The notes under the pieces are model-generated. The model ran no database searches. It saw only the letters and a list, made by a program, of their open reading frames with translations, and was not told the origin of the DNA. A stretch of 64,000 bases of DNA from Zhengitettix transpicula (Eukaryota; Arthropoda; Insecta; Orthoptera; Tetrigidae). Both the position numbers and the translations under genes were made by a program. This document shows, piece after piece, positions 25,021 to 34,500 of the stretch. Where the stretch lies: contig CM073591.1 of the NCBI GenBank assembly GCA_037074705.1, positions 90,500,032 through 90,564,031 on the forward strand. Reading direction: 5' to 3'. Each line of letters starts with the position of its first letter. The stretch's first letter is position 1.

Positions 25021-25231
25021 ATCGTAACTTGTCATTCGAACAGCTGTAATTACTCTCACACACATTTTCCCTTCAAGTACGCAATTTACAGACAATGTTG
25101 AAGGCTTTTTCGTTGTTGAGAAATATCGTCAACTGGCAAACATCACTATAAAGTTTATTGATATTATCTCCATCCTTTGGGAACATATGATTATCTGTAA
25201 TGTTATTGAAGTGAAACTTCTTTTGTTTTTT

Positions 25232-25345
25232 TATAGTTACAGGCTGCATGAAGGTAATCCATGTGGTGGCAACTCTCCTTTAGTAACATAGGAATGGATT
25301 TGAAAGGGAGGGAGGGTGCGTATGGTTCGTGTAAGGTCGCCAAGG
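25232..25345 (-). mobile_element. Family A retroposon, 3'-end fragment
   Basis: Only the sense 3' end is present: CAGGCTGCATGAAGGTAATCC, GTGGTGGCAACTC, and CATAGGAATGGATTTGAAAGG, preceded by a T-rich run (A-rich tail on the other strand). Confidence 0.8.
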
Positions 25346-25925
25346 GTTAACTAAGTTGAATAGTAAGCCAGCGAGTCTGACACACGACTCCCGTTTGTAA
25401 TTTTATTCCGTAAATAATATGATCATGTCAGACTCGTATTATAGGTATCATGTCGCAGAATCTTTATCCAAAAATGAGAAATCAATTGTAAAAATTTCGT
25501 TTAACCATGTTTAATGGAACATTTTCATATTGATACTAAATAATGATAACGAAGATATGATAAATTAAAATACACAAGGATTATGCTCTACTTAACAAAT
25601 GTGTACTTTCTCACTCCTCACAATGAAAAGAGTTTGTAGTGTGAATAGTCAGGTAAAATACTTAATTGTTTTTTTATTTTTATTGATTTCAAGTCAAGTA
25701 AAATTTTTTCATATTTTACTCCACCCAATATAGTAATAAGTTTAATATAACAATGTCTATTTCGTGGACTATTCGTTAATATACCACACATTTAATCATT
25801 AGCTACCTAATGTAGTTTTGATTTTGATATATTGTATCATTGATTGGTAGATTTAACATTCCTGTAAAATTGGATCAAATACGGCCAGAATAAAGAAAAA
25901 GAAAAATCTTATCAGGTGTGTAAAA
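25346..25925. other. AT-rich filler
   Basis: No supported feature. Confidence 0.5.
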
Positions 25926-25929
25926 ACCT

Positions 25930-26017
25930 AAATTTTGATTCAAATCCCTTCCTCTGCTATTAAAGGGCAGTTGCCACTATGTGAATTACCCTCACGTAAC
26001 CTGTAACACTAAAAAAA
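25930..26017 (+). mobile_element. Family A retroposon, 3'-end fragment with A tail
   Basis: Matches the sense 3' end (AAATCCCTTCC...GTTGCCACTATGTG...TACCCTCACGTAACCTGT) and ends in eight A residues. Confidence 0.75.
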
Positions 26018-26025
26018 AGAAGTCT

Positions 26026-26485
26026 CCTTCTCTCTCTGCTTTTGAACTAAGGTTCCCACAAACACAAAGCACCGTGGCCAGTTTTGAGAGGTATATGTTC
26101 CGGGATCACAGACCTTGGGCATACGGTAAGAGTTATCACTGATCTCATTGGAACAGTCAGCCAGCTGCCTCCTAAACTGGGCGAGGCACGGAGAAGGGAA
26201 TGCTGCGTCCCCACAGAAACGCCCTCTCTCACCATCGGAAGGACGTGGGACAAGTATTCAATGCTCCACCTACCTGATGCAGGCTTTCTAGGGTTTGTCG
26301 TGCATCACTTATAGGTGAATGCCGGGTTGGATCCAGAAAATGTATCCCGGGGGCACAAGTTAACGCTTGGCTACCTTCCTCTACCCTTCCGCATGCCTCC
26401 TTTCGCATCCCTTCCTATGTTATTAAAGGGGAATGGCCACTGTGTGGGTTACCCTCATGTAGCCTGTTACTCTAAAAAGAAGCTG
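26026..26485 (+). mobile_element. Family A retroposon, 5'-truncated
   Basis: Sense orientation from TCTCTCTGCTTTTGAACTAA through GACCTTGGGCATACGGTAAG, GCTGCCTCCTAAACTGG and TGATGCAGGC to ATGTAGCCTGTTACTCTAAAAA. About 90 bp of the 5' end are missing relative to 28076-28620. Confidence 0.85.
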
Positions 26486-26935
26486 ATAGAAGAGTTTATT
26501 ACAGGTAATATCTTGAAGTCGATTATTGTTTAGTTTAAAAATGAGCAAATGAGCAATGGCAACGCTTTGATTTTCGGTGCCTTATCATTCTAAACTATAT
26601 ATTTTATTGATAATATTTTGTGAACATCTTGAATACTAATAATTAAAACGTCATTGTGCATGGAATGTTCATTTTCTCCAGAAATTTCTTACCAAATTTC
26701 TTTTATTAATTTAAATCACAAGAAATAAATTAAATTATCTTTACTTTACACTCATGCACCTGAACAAGTTCATAGAAATGGTACGTAACGTTATGAAGTG
26801 GTTTTTTACATCTTGATTAAATTGCTCTCAGATAAATATAACTAATTACAAATCATTATTTCATGAAACAGCTGTCGCATATTGCAAACTTTCGCGTACT
26901 GTTACACTTTCTTAATAAAAGTTTTTGTTTTACGA
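26486..26935. other. AT-rich filler
   Basis: No supported feature. Confidence 0.5.
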
Positions 26936-26939
26936 CGCA

Positions 26940-27260
26940 GATATTTGTCACGTAACAAAATAATGTTCGATTGCAGCGACCAAGTTGAGTTCTGGCGAGG
27001 TGAAAAGGGTGATTGGTTTGGAGGAGGGGGGATGTTAGTGAAAGATTACAGCCGCAAGGGTCCTTCACAATACGAAACACAAACAGCAAGGAAGACAGCT
27101 GTCACAGTTACGGATGTCAGACACGTTACAAGTTTGACACACATACGAGGGGAGCAGACAGTCTGCATTAAGCCGCAGAGAAAACACTCAAAATGAGAGA
27201 CCAGCTCGTACAGCTGCTGCCTGTGTTTCTCCTCGAATTCTGATAACAACGACATACAAA
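26940..27260. other. GC-richer unique island
   Basis: Mixed sequence with open frames of 77-104 codons on both strands, no domain recognised. A G-rich GGAGGAGGGGGG tract lies near 27020. Confidence 0.35.
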
Positions 27261-27600
27261 ATCTATGTACTTGGAAAAGTGAATAACTCATAGGCACAAT
27301 AATAATAAAAAATTATCAACTGTTCATGTTCATGTTAGCGCTGATCTAGAAGACATATGTACTAGAAAATATATCACACGAAATTGTAACTTGTAATATA
27401 CATTACAAAATTGAAATTAATTATTAAAATACAGTCATGTTTTTCTCACAATTGAAGTGTATATCTCAGAAACTGTTTTACAAGTATTTAAAAATTTCCA
27501 GTATTAATTCAAGACCGGAAATATCCTGGACAGACATTTGTTGACTAATACCTGATACATAAAAAATAATGAAATACTTACGGCCAAATTTAAAATAGTA
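27261..27600. other. AT-rich filler before the tRNA-like array
   Basis: No gene recognised; the last part may be diverged array spacer. Confidence 0.4.
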
Positions 27601-27611
27601 TCGTAATGGAA

Positions 27612-27678
27612 TAATGCCAATGGTAGAGCAATCGACCGTAGGTTGAGAGATCATCGTTTCAAACTCGTGTCCCCACTA
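27612..27678 (+). pseudogene. tRNA-Cys-like unit 1
   Basis: CAATGGTAGAGCAATCGAC retained; T arm altered to CGTTTCAAACTCG; D arm incomplete. Confidence 0.6.
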
Positions 27679-27743
27679 CCATTTGCCAATAATTTATATA
27701 TTTTAAGAAACTTACGTAAAATAAGAAACAAATATTGCGAAAT

Positions 27744-28053
27744 TGTGGTTATAGCTTAATGGCAAATCGAAGGGTCAGTGGTTCAAATCAAATTTTTATT
27801 ATTTTTTTAGGGTAACAGGCTACAAAAGGATAATTCACATGGTGGCAACTCCCCTTTAATAACATAGGAAGGGATTTGAAAATGGGGGTGCGGAAGATGA
27901 CGGGAGGCAGTATTCCCTTCTCCGTGCCTCGACCAGTTTAGGAGGCAGCTGGCCGATTATTCCAATGGGAATAGCGGACAATTCTTACCTAATTCCCAAG
28001 GTCTGCGACCCCGGAATATAACCTCTCAAAACAGGCAGCTGGCAGAGTGTCCC
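27744..28053 (+). pseudogene. tRNA-Cys-like unit 2, split by a family A insertion
   Basis: The 5' part (GTGGTTATAGCTTAATGG...GGTTCAAATC) is at 27744-27790 and the 3' end (GAGTGTCCCGC) at about 28046-28056. The anticodon region has a deletion. The interruption is the family A copy described separately. Confidence 0.55.
27796..28040 (-). mobile_element. Family A retroposon, internally deleted copy in the array
   Basis: T-rich start, CAGGCTACAAAAGGATAATTC, then a deletion joining the GGATTTGAAA region to CCCTTCTCCGTGCCTCGACC, continuing to CCTCTCAAAACAGG. It lies inside tRNA-like unit 2. Confidence 0.8.
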
Positions 28054-28075
28054 GCTATTTTAACAATTATTTATT

Positions 28076-28620
28076 CAAGGAAGCCTGCAAGAGGATTCTC
28101 TCGCAGGTGAACGCTCCCAGAGAACTCTGGGGAAGACTACCTTTGGGGATGCCTTCACATCTCTCTGTTTTTTGAACTAAGGTTCCCACATGCCGAGGCA
28201 CCTCGATCAGTTTTGAGAGGTGTATGTTCCGGGATTGCAGACCTTGGGCATACGGTAAGGGTTGTCCACTATTTCTAATAGAAAAGTCGGCCAGCTGCCT
28301 CCTAAACCGGTCAAGGCATGGCGAGGGGAAAGCTGCGACCCCACAGCAAACCCCTCTCCCGCCTTCGGAAGGGCGAAGGGCGTGGGACAGGTACCAAATG
28401 CCCGACCTACTTTATGCAGGTTTTTCTAGGGTTTTCCCTGCATCACTTTTAGACGAATTGCCGGGTAGGATCCTTAAACCATAGCCCGGGGGCCCTAGTT
28501 AACGCTTGGCTACCTTCCTCTACCCTTCCGCATCCCCCCTTTCAAATCTCTTTCCTATGCTATAAGAGGGGAGTTGCCACTATGTGGATTACCCTATACA
28601 TAGCCTGTCTACACCTTAAA
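28076..28620 (+). mobile_element. Family A retroposon, near full length with 14-bp target duplication
   Basis: Flanked by exact AACAATTATTTATT at 28062-28075 and 28621-28634; this 14-mer is array spacer, so the boundaries are clear and the length is 545 bp. The 5' end carries a hairpin (28084-28093 with 28098-28107, CCTGCAAGAG/CTCTCGCAGG). The 3' end reads CATAGCCTGTCTACACCTTAAA. The duplication and A-rich 3' ends of sister copies indicate RNA-mediated insertion. There is no RT and no tRNA- or 5S-type promoter that I can see, so it is non-autonomous; the partner is unknown. An 86-codon open frame inside it is not conserved among copies. Confidence 0.85.
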
Positions 28621-28674
28621 AACAATTATTTATTAATTTATAAAACGTTAAATAAAAAGTAAATTTCATTCATG

Positions 28675-28741
28675 TGGAGGTATATCTCAGTGTTAGAGCA
28701 TTCATATGTACATCGAGAGATTCAAACCTGAATGCACCCTT
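28675..28741 (+). pseudogene. tRNA-Cys-like unit 3
   Basis: GGAGGTATATCTCAGTG start, anticodon arm altered (CATATGTACATCGAG), T arm shortened to GATTCAAACCTG. Confidence 0.6.
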
Positions 28742-28762
28742 CATCCTAACAAGTATTAATCA

Positions 28763-28965
28763 TTATTATTTATTTACAGTCACGTCAACAGCACTGGTTA
28801 TTAGCGATTCAGTATGGGAACTCATTTGTTCTTGTCGGTGAACTGATTTGACGAGAATTTCTCTCACGCACACAAACATCCATGCCCTCGCAAGGATTCG
28901 AACCCGGGATCTCTGTGGTGTGAGGCAGTCACGCTGACCCCTACACCACAGGACGTCAAAACGAC
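28763..28965 (-). mobile_element. tRNA-derived SINE inserted in array spacer
   Basis: Minus strand starts with a tRNA-like head (28876-28960) with GTGTAGGGGTCAGCGTGAC, an anticodon region CCTCACACC resembling tRNA-Val(CAC), and a strong B box GGGTTCGAATCC. A roughly 110 bp body and an AAATAAATAATAATG-type tail follow. Array spacer continues on both sides, so this is an insertion rather than an array unit. Confidence 0.7.
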
Positions 28966-29026
28966 AATTACGCGTATTTATTCCTTTATAAAACTTTACG
29001 TAAATAAGAAGTAAATTTTATCGGAG

Positions 29027-29099
29027 TGTGCGTGTAGCCCTGTGGTACATCATTCTACTGGGTATCGAGAGGCGCTTAGTTCTAACACGAGTGCCCCCT
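29027..29099 (+). pseudogene. tRNA-Cys-like unit 4
   Basis: GTGTAGCCCTGTGGTAC D region; the anticodon loop is lost (CTACTGGGTATCGAGAGG) and the T arm is altered (AGTTCTAACACGAG). Confidence 0.6.
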
Positions 29100-29160
29100 T
29101 TATTTTAACAACTATTTATTCCTGTATAAAAATTTTCGTTAAATAAGAAATACATTGAAT

Positions 29161-29232
29161 TGAAGCTCAGCTCAGTGGTAGAGCATTCTACTCAAAATCA
29201 AGAAGTCCTGGGTTCAAATCCGAGTGCTCCTT
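29161..29232 (+). pseudogene. tRNA-Cys-like unit 5, anticodon position CAA
   Basis: CAGCTCAGTGGTAGAGC and GGTTCAAATCCGAG are well kept. The loop is CTCAAAA, putting CAA where Cys has GCA. Confidence 0.65.
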
Positions 29233-29299
29233 GTCTTTTAACAATTATTTATCCCTTAAAAATTCTTTACTTTAAATCAGAAGTATATTTTATCGAAGT

Positions 29300-29370
29300 G
29301 GGGGTACAGCTCAGTGGTAAACCATCCGTCTAAAGATCAAGGAGTCCTTCGTTCAAATCCGTGTGACCAG
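29300..29370 (+). pseudogene. tRNA-Cys-like unit 6, anticodon position AAA
   Basis: GGGGGTACAGCTCAGTGGTA start; loop CTAAAGA gives AAA; GTTCAAATCCG kept. Shares the AAACCATC...TCTAAAGATCAAGG variant with unit 8. Confidence 0.65.
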
Positions 29371-29440
29371 TTTATTCTAACAATTATTTATTCATTTATA
29401 AAACTTTACGTTAAATAAGAAGTGGAAGAATTGTGGAAGT

Positions 29441-29512
29441 GAGGGTATAGCTCATTGGTAGAGCATTCGACTGCAAAACGAGACGTCCTTGATTCAAACA
29501 CGAATGCACCCT
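29441..29512 (+). pseudogene. tRNA-Cys-like unit 7, GCA retained
   Basis: GAGGGTATAGCTCATTGGTA, loop CTGCAAA (GCA), T arm GATTCAAACAC. The acceptor stem has at least two mismatches. Confidence 0.7.
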
Positions 29513-29578
29513 TTACTTTTTAATATTTGTATTCTTTAATTAAATATTACGTTAAATAGGAACGAAATTTTATCGAAG

Positions 29579-29650
29579 TGGGGTTATAGCTCAGTGATAA
29601 ACCATCAGTCTAAAGATCAAGGAGTCCTTCGTTCAAACCCGAGTGCCCCC
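29579..29650 (+). pseudogene. tRNA-Cys-like unit 8, anticodon position AAA
   Basis: Same variant block as unit 6 two units upstream; T arm GTTCAAACCCGAG and acceptor GTGCCCCC kept. Confidence 0.65.
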
Positions 29651-29710
29651 TTTATTCTACAATTATTTTACGCTTTATAAGACTTAATGTGAAAAGTAAA
29701 TTTTATCGGA

Positions 29711-29772
29711 TGGGGGTTACCACTGATGTAGAGCATTCGACAGCAGATCGAGAGGTCTCGAGTGCTACCTTA
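29711..29772 (+). pseudogene. tRNA-Cys-like unit 9, T arm deleted
   Basis: GGGGGTTACCACTGATGTAG then loop CAGCAGA (T33 lost); the sequence jumps from GAGAGGTC to TCGAGTGC, removing most of the T arm. Confidence 0.6.
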
Positions 29773-29837
29773 AATTTGACAACTATTTATTCGTTTATAG
29801 AATTTAACATTGAATATTAAGTCAATTTTATCGAAGT

Positions 29838-29900
29838 TTGGGATATAGCTCACTGGTAGAGCATTCAACTGCAGATCGAGAGGTCCTTGCGTGCCCCCTT
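29838..29900 (+). pseudogene. tRNA-Cys-like unit 10, T arm deleted
   Basis: TTGGGATATAGCTCACTGG, loop CTGCAGA (GCA), then GAGAGGTCCTTGCGTGCCCCC, lacking the TTCAAATCC box. Confidence 0.65.
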
Positions 29901-29947
29901 TATATAACAATTATTTATTGATTTATAAAACTTTACGTAAAAAAGAA

Positions 29948-30604
29948 GTTTTTTACTATTTATTTATTTGAATATTTACAATATACTCTTATATAACATA
30001 AATGCGTAATAATCAAATCGTGTGGCATAGTTATATGAGGGGGAAGTCATCCCTTGATGTTACTCCCAAATAAAGGCCTTAATCCTGGTTGGACAGAGGA
30101 ATGAGGTCATTTGTCCATTGTCAATTTAATCTTCTTGGTGCGACTGGTTCTTGGGCTAGCTGATGTACGAGATCGTTTTCGTGACCCACGAGAGTGTTGT
30201 GGTTGGCAGTAGTTAATCTTCTAATTTCTGTGATTGCAATACTCAGGTCTTCATGGAGGGTATGATTGTTTACGTACCAAGGAGCGTTATGGAAACGCTA
30301 TGGGATTTTAGTGTTGAACGTTTTGTTAAACCCCATAATTGAATGTAGAAAGTCCAAAGCAGCTTCAAACTTCTCCACTATAAAGCCATTTTATTTTATT
30401 CGGGTTCCTGTGATTTATTTCAAATTAGTCAGGTTATTTCTTAGAAATTAACGTCTAGACGTATTCTTTTGGTCTTTATATGAGTCTTCCGGGCGAGTCT
30501 CTTGTTAAGGAACATTCCTAAGGATTTAACTTCTGATTTTTCTGTATAACTTTGTTAGTAATTGAGACTTGTGGACATACATTTCGGTTGTTGGTAAACG
30601 TGAC
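29948..30604 (-). pseudogene. Jockey-type LINE 3' fragment inserted in the array
   Basis: Minus-strand translation with several stops gives FHNAPWYVNNHTLHEDL (around 30290-30240), followed by a tail reading TEIRRLTTANHNTLV...LAQEPVAPRRLN and a stop near 30125. This matches the NAPWYVSN...LHTN C-terminal end of the element at 21445-22590. More decayed frames upstream fit the preceding RT region (KSLGMFLNKRLARKTH). AAAT-type tail sequence lies at the left end. It interrupts array spacer, with GAAGT on both sides as a possible short part of a target duplication. Confidence 0.75.
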
Positions 30605-30626
30605 TTGGAAGTAAATTTTATTGAAG

Positions 30627-30698
30627 TGGGGTATAGATCAGAGGTCGAGCATTCGTCTGCAAAATGAGAGGTCCTTGGTTCAAATCTTAGTGTCCCCT
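30627..30698 (+). pseudogene. tRNA-Cys-like unit 11, GCA retained
   Basis: GGGGTATAGATCAGAGGTCG, loop CTGCAAA, T arm GGTTCAAATCTTAG. The A box has C-to-A and other changes; several stem mismatches. Confidence 0.7.
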
Positions 30699-30765
30699 TT
30701 ATTTTAATAATTATTTATTCCTTTATAAAACTGTATGTTAAATAAGAAGTTAATTCTATTGGAGT

Positions 30766-30835
30766 GGTGGTATATCTCTGTGGTAGATCATTCGACAGCT
30801 GTTAGAGGAGACCGCAGTTCATGTCGGAATGTCGT
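30766..30835 (+). pseudogene. tRNA-Cys-like unit 12, array end
   Basis: GTGGTATATCTCTGTGGTAG kept; the anticodon and T arms are heavily altered (AGCTGTTAGAGGAG, CAGTTCATGTCGG). No further units follow. Confidence 0.55.
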
Positions 30836-30840
30836 TTTTA

Positions 30841-32829
30841 ATGTTCGGAAAATCTAATGTACAAATGTACAACATAATTATGATTACTACAGTACAAATA
30901 TTACAGTGATATTGCGCTATATTAATGGATGAGAGTAGCTTAAAAAAAGTAATGAACTAGAAGTAAATTATATATCCCTCATGAAGTGATATCTTTAAGT
31001 TTTGGAATAATTTATTGACCCAAGGAACGCATTACGATCCGCAAAAAAAAAGTCGTTGACACGACTTGTAGCATCATCGATTATTTTATTATTGTATCAT
31101 TTCGCTCCCTATAATTTTTCTAATTTTAATCAATTTCAAGAAATTATTGAAATATTATAATTTTTAAATAATGTAGAAAATGTATGAAATCCGCTCGTTC
31201 GTTTTAATTAAATTAGTGTCACAAGATATTGAATATTGCGAGAATTTTCCTTTCCAATTATAATTCTGAACAGTTCTTTACGACGTTATAAATAAAACAA
31301 TCTTCCCTTAATGTTATGTTATCATCAGTTTGAATTCGTATTTGAATCGAGAATTTTTATTGGTTCCAGCTCATTGAAATAGATTACCTAAGTGATCCTT
31401 CCAGTCATATTCCATTTCAGGTCAACATCATCAGTGTAAGAGAATATAGTAAATTGAAACCGATACCACGTAAATGCAAGCAAGTAGACTGAAGGTCTTC
31501 TTTTCATTATTAATATGTATCTAATTTTTCATTGTTTAAACTGTCACCCATAAACTGCTCATTTGTAATAATGATAATAATAAATAAATAAAATTGAGGC
31601 ATTTTGAGTAAATAATTTTTACAAATTAGTCTTACGAGAACGTTACCCTAATAAATAAAAAGAACTTCAAATGAAGGGGAAAAGAAACGTTCGTTAAGAT
31701 GAAAAACGTCCTATTCTCTTCGCGCTGTTATTTATGGCCTTTTATCTTAATAAAAAGTTCTTATTTTGCAGAAGGGAGCTTACCCTAATGGAATGCGACA
31801 ACAGCGGCGAGGTTGAAAATTGCCTTCGCAACTTGTGCAACAAATCTCTTAACACCTGAATCCTGGCACCATCTCTAACACTTTCGATCTAATCAACAAA
31901 ATAAAATTTTCATGTCTCTAAATATCACAGTAATCATTATTAAATACGTTAAAAAATCGTAAAATATAGTTTCCAACAACTTTGGAGTCTGCTGTTCATT
32001 TAAAGGAATTTTAGTGCATCACGAGTTCTTCACTCCATCATTTTTTCGTATTTATTGTTAATACAATAATTATATTTGTGCCCGGTGGTAGACAATTAAA
32101 CCAGTTAATACATATTTTGGATAACAGTGATCCACACTTCACTTTTGAGATTTATATTTCAGCAATAACACATTTTTAACGCAAATATTGCTAATGAATT
32201 TGGTATTGGTGATTGGACCATCCGTAAATAACGTTGCAGGTAACTTTTACCATTCACCGATTGTTCTGTTTTGAATTCCTTCCAAGAATCGTTTTTTTCG
32301 TCCTTGAATTGATTTTGAATTTGTGATCTCCCCTTCCTAAGTAGGCTGGCTTGTGGATTTTCATCACGACTGCGCTTTGTCTCCTAAATTTGATTTAAAT
32401 AAAGCCGATCTATCTGTATTTGATTTTCCAGGGACTTCCACCCTAGAGCTTTAACCTTGTTCCGTATGCTACACAACCTACGAATCACGAAATTTGCCAT
32501 CAATCTCTCTTATATTTATAGTGAATCTATTCGGTATTTCCTAAGTTATCAGCATAATGCATGGAAGTACGTACTAATTATTTTTATTGAAGCTGTCATA
32601 TTTTATAATTCTCTTCGTTACATAACGCTAAATATCTCATAAAATTTTTATGATATCCCAAATTGAAAATAATATAATTTACTTTACATTATTTGAAACT
32701 AATTTAAGAAATTAAATTTTATAAAGAAAACTTGAAAGAGACCCAAATAATATCTCAGGTTCGTATTGAACACAAAAATTATTATCTCTTTATGAGCAAA
32801 AGTATGATAATACGACAGAAAATTATAAT
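30841..32829. other. AT-rich filler
   Basis: No gene recognised. Small GC-richer patches at 31770-31870 and 32270-32400. Confidence 0.45.
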
Positions 32830-32860
32830 GATTATTATCAAAAATTAAGTTTTACCATGT

Positions 32861-32889
32861 CGTTTCGTTCTCTTTTAGGACTTCTTTAG
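32861..32889 (-). ncRNA. Hammerhead-like motif, left member of locus 4
   Basis: Minus: CTAAAGA, A, GTCCT...GAGAAC, GAAACG. The stem is partly broken (GTCC against GAAC). Confidence 0.35.
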
Positions 32890-32994
32890 TTGGGTCTGCC
32901 TTTTGATAATTTGGGTTGCAACAGGAAAGGCAACAAAACCTTGTCTCCAAATTTTATGCAAGTCTTGTATACATAGTTATGAAAACTGTCAATC

Positions 32995-33023
32995 CTAAAG
33001 AGGTCCTAAAAGAGGACGAAACG
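32995..33023 (+). ncRNA. Hammerhead-like motif, right member of locus 4
   Basis: CTAAAGA, G, GTCC, TAAAAGA, GGAC, GAAACG: a perfect 4-bp stem. CTAA replaces CTGA in the core, which would be expected to impair catalysis. Confidence 0.45.
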
Positions 33024-33388
33024 TTGTAGTAAAATTAATTTTTGTTCAGAAAAAAAATTAATGACTCAAGTTCAAATATTTATTCATTTATTCATTATAA
33101 ATAGTCAGATATTTTTTCATTATTATAAAGATATCACGAGAGTTGATACATCATCGCTAATTCGCAGAAACATAAAACCACTTCTCCAGGTATGTATCAC
33201 AAAGGGGGCTTCAGTCACCGGTGACTTGTAGGCAACAAACACAAAACGCAAGTTGATTTGGTCCAGTCTGACTTTCTGAAAATTGAAACCTGTAACAAGA
33301 TAACTTGTAATTACGATCTCCAAACGATAACAGAATAACAATATCTATTGAAAGTTAGACAGTAACTATTATTCACAGTTAGGCCAAC

Positions 33389-33600
33389 ACAGCAATTAAA
33401 CGACACCCTCAGTAAAACAATTTGCTTTCCGAACGGCAACTACATTTATTAAAATACATATGCGACTGCCTCAGTCATTTCACGTTTTTTAGTTACTCAC
33501 CCAACGGCAATTAATTTATTACAATATATGTAAACGACACCCTCAGTCAACAGCACGTAGCGTAATTGCTCACCAAACGACAATTAATATAATTATAAGC
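33389..33600. repeat. Three-unit tandem repeat, period about 67 bp
   Basis: Units start near 33400, 33467 and 33532. Each has a CGACACCCTCAGT-type block (TGCCTCAGTC in the second), a central TTGCTYWCC or ACTCACC block, and AACGGCAATTAATTTATT-like sequence. Diverged. Confidence 0.55.
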
Positions 33601-33789
33601 AAGAGATAACGAGGAAAACCAGAGATAGCCTCGCCTCGAAATAATTACCAATAAAAAAAAATATCCATCTGCAAGGGATTTTTGCCAAATTGAATGTTTT
33701 AATGGTATCAAATTCTAAAAAGGACAATAAATTTTGACATAACACTAGTTTGTTGTAATTATTTTCTTACAGCTAATGAAAAATTGTTT

Positions 33790-34500
33790 CTTATATTTAT
33801 ACAGAATTTTAGGTCTATTCTTTTTTCTTGTGAAACCTTTTCTTCTTCTCTCGGATGCTTCTCCTACTTCGTTTCCGATTTCCTTCTCTGGTTTCTCCAA
33901 CTGTAGTTAGCTAACATATTGAGATCCGAATCTTCCTTCGTAACGCGTCTCAATATCACGAACATCGTGGTGAAATGTTTCACCCTGCTCTTCGCTGTAC
34001 GCTCCTACGTTTTCCGGAAAATAGTCAATATAGGAATGTAAGAAATGACCTTTCAACCTCATATATATGCATCTTGAGCTTCATATTCTGCCAGCATGAA
34101 TTGTAGTCAGGGTCCTTAATATTCCCCAGCTACATTATCGAAAAAGTCCCACGCTTCTGTTTCCTTTTCTCTATTTGCTTCCAAAAAGAGAGAATCAAAT
34201 AGAAACAAACTGTTTTATGCGCCCCAAATCAATATGAAGAGGTGGTAATACTTTTTTCTGACGATACCAAGGTCGTATTGATGACGTTTTCCTCGCCGGG
34301 GATTAAACGGTTTCGTGATGGCCAGTCAAGACAGTTGTCTGTGCTCTACAATCTCATAAACAAAGAAAGCAACGTTTTTGTAGAACCTCCCTGCCGACCC
34401 AACAACATGGTAAGTTTTTTTAAATCTCCATAAACCATCCATTCATGCCTTTGATATTTGTTTGATTTTCTCAAGAATTTTTGTCTGTTCAACCAGGATC
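33790..34500 (-). pseudogene. Relic of a repeated arthropod protein family of unknown function
   Basis: On minus, one frame from about 34465 reads HEWMVYGDLKKLTMLLGRQGG, then (after a stop) DWPSRNRLIPGEENVINTTLV, SEK, and FGAHKTV. A second frame near 34060-33920 reads LKGHFLHSYIDYFPENVGAYS, EEQGETFHHDV, DIETRYEGR. From memory, many arthropod genomes contain repeated predicted proteins with blocks of the type GDLK..LLLG.Q.GYTK, LVPG..NV...PLV, PLH...G..K.FV, FLHSH.D.FP.N.GA.S.EQGE.FHQDI and E.RYQG in this order. The function of that family is not known to me; its high copy number suggests a mobile or viral origin. This copy has several stops and frameshifts. Confidence 0.7.

Larger units (their letters stand above)
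27600..30840 (+). repeat. Tandem array of tRNA-Cys-like units with nested insertions
   Basis: About twelve units, each a 60-73 bp tRNA-Cys-like segment plus a shared AT-rich spacer (AACAATTATTTATTCCTTTA, then ACGTTAAATAAGAAG, then TTTTATCGAAGTG). Start-to-start distances in the uninterrupted part run about 134, 139, 141, 138, 132 and 127 bp. Units retain pieces of the internal promoter: A-box-like TAGCTCAGTGGTAGAGC and B-box-like GGTTCAAATCC. All show mismatches or deletions in the acceptor, anticodon or T arms, so none looks like a functional tRNA. Four later insertions interrupt it. Confidence 0.85.
32830..33070. repeat. Inverted pair of hammerhead-like motifs (locus 4)
   Basis: Left end AAAAATTAAGTTTTACCATG with a minus motif at 32861-32889 is mirrored by the plus motif at 32995-33023 followed by TAGTAAAATTAATTTTTG. 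Confidence 0.6.

Noticed and set aside
28224..28484. 86-codon open frame
   Set aside because: It is inside a family A retroposon and is not preserved in the other copies.
29441..29512. Functional tRNA-Cys gene
   Set aside because: GCA is kept but the acceptor and T stems have mismatches, as in all units of the array.
27600..30840. CRISPR array
   Set aside because: The regular period comes from tRNA-like units with a homologous spacer; the spacers are not unique and the genome is eukaryotic.
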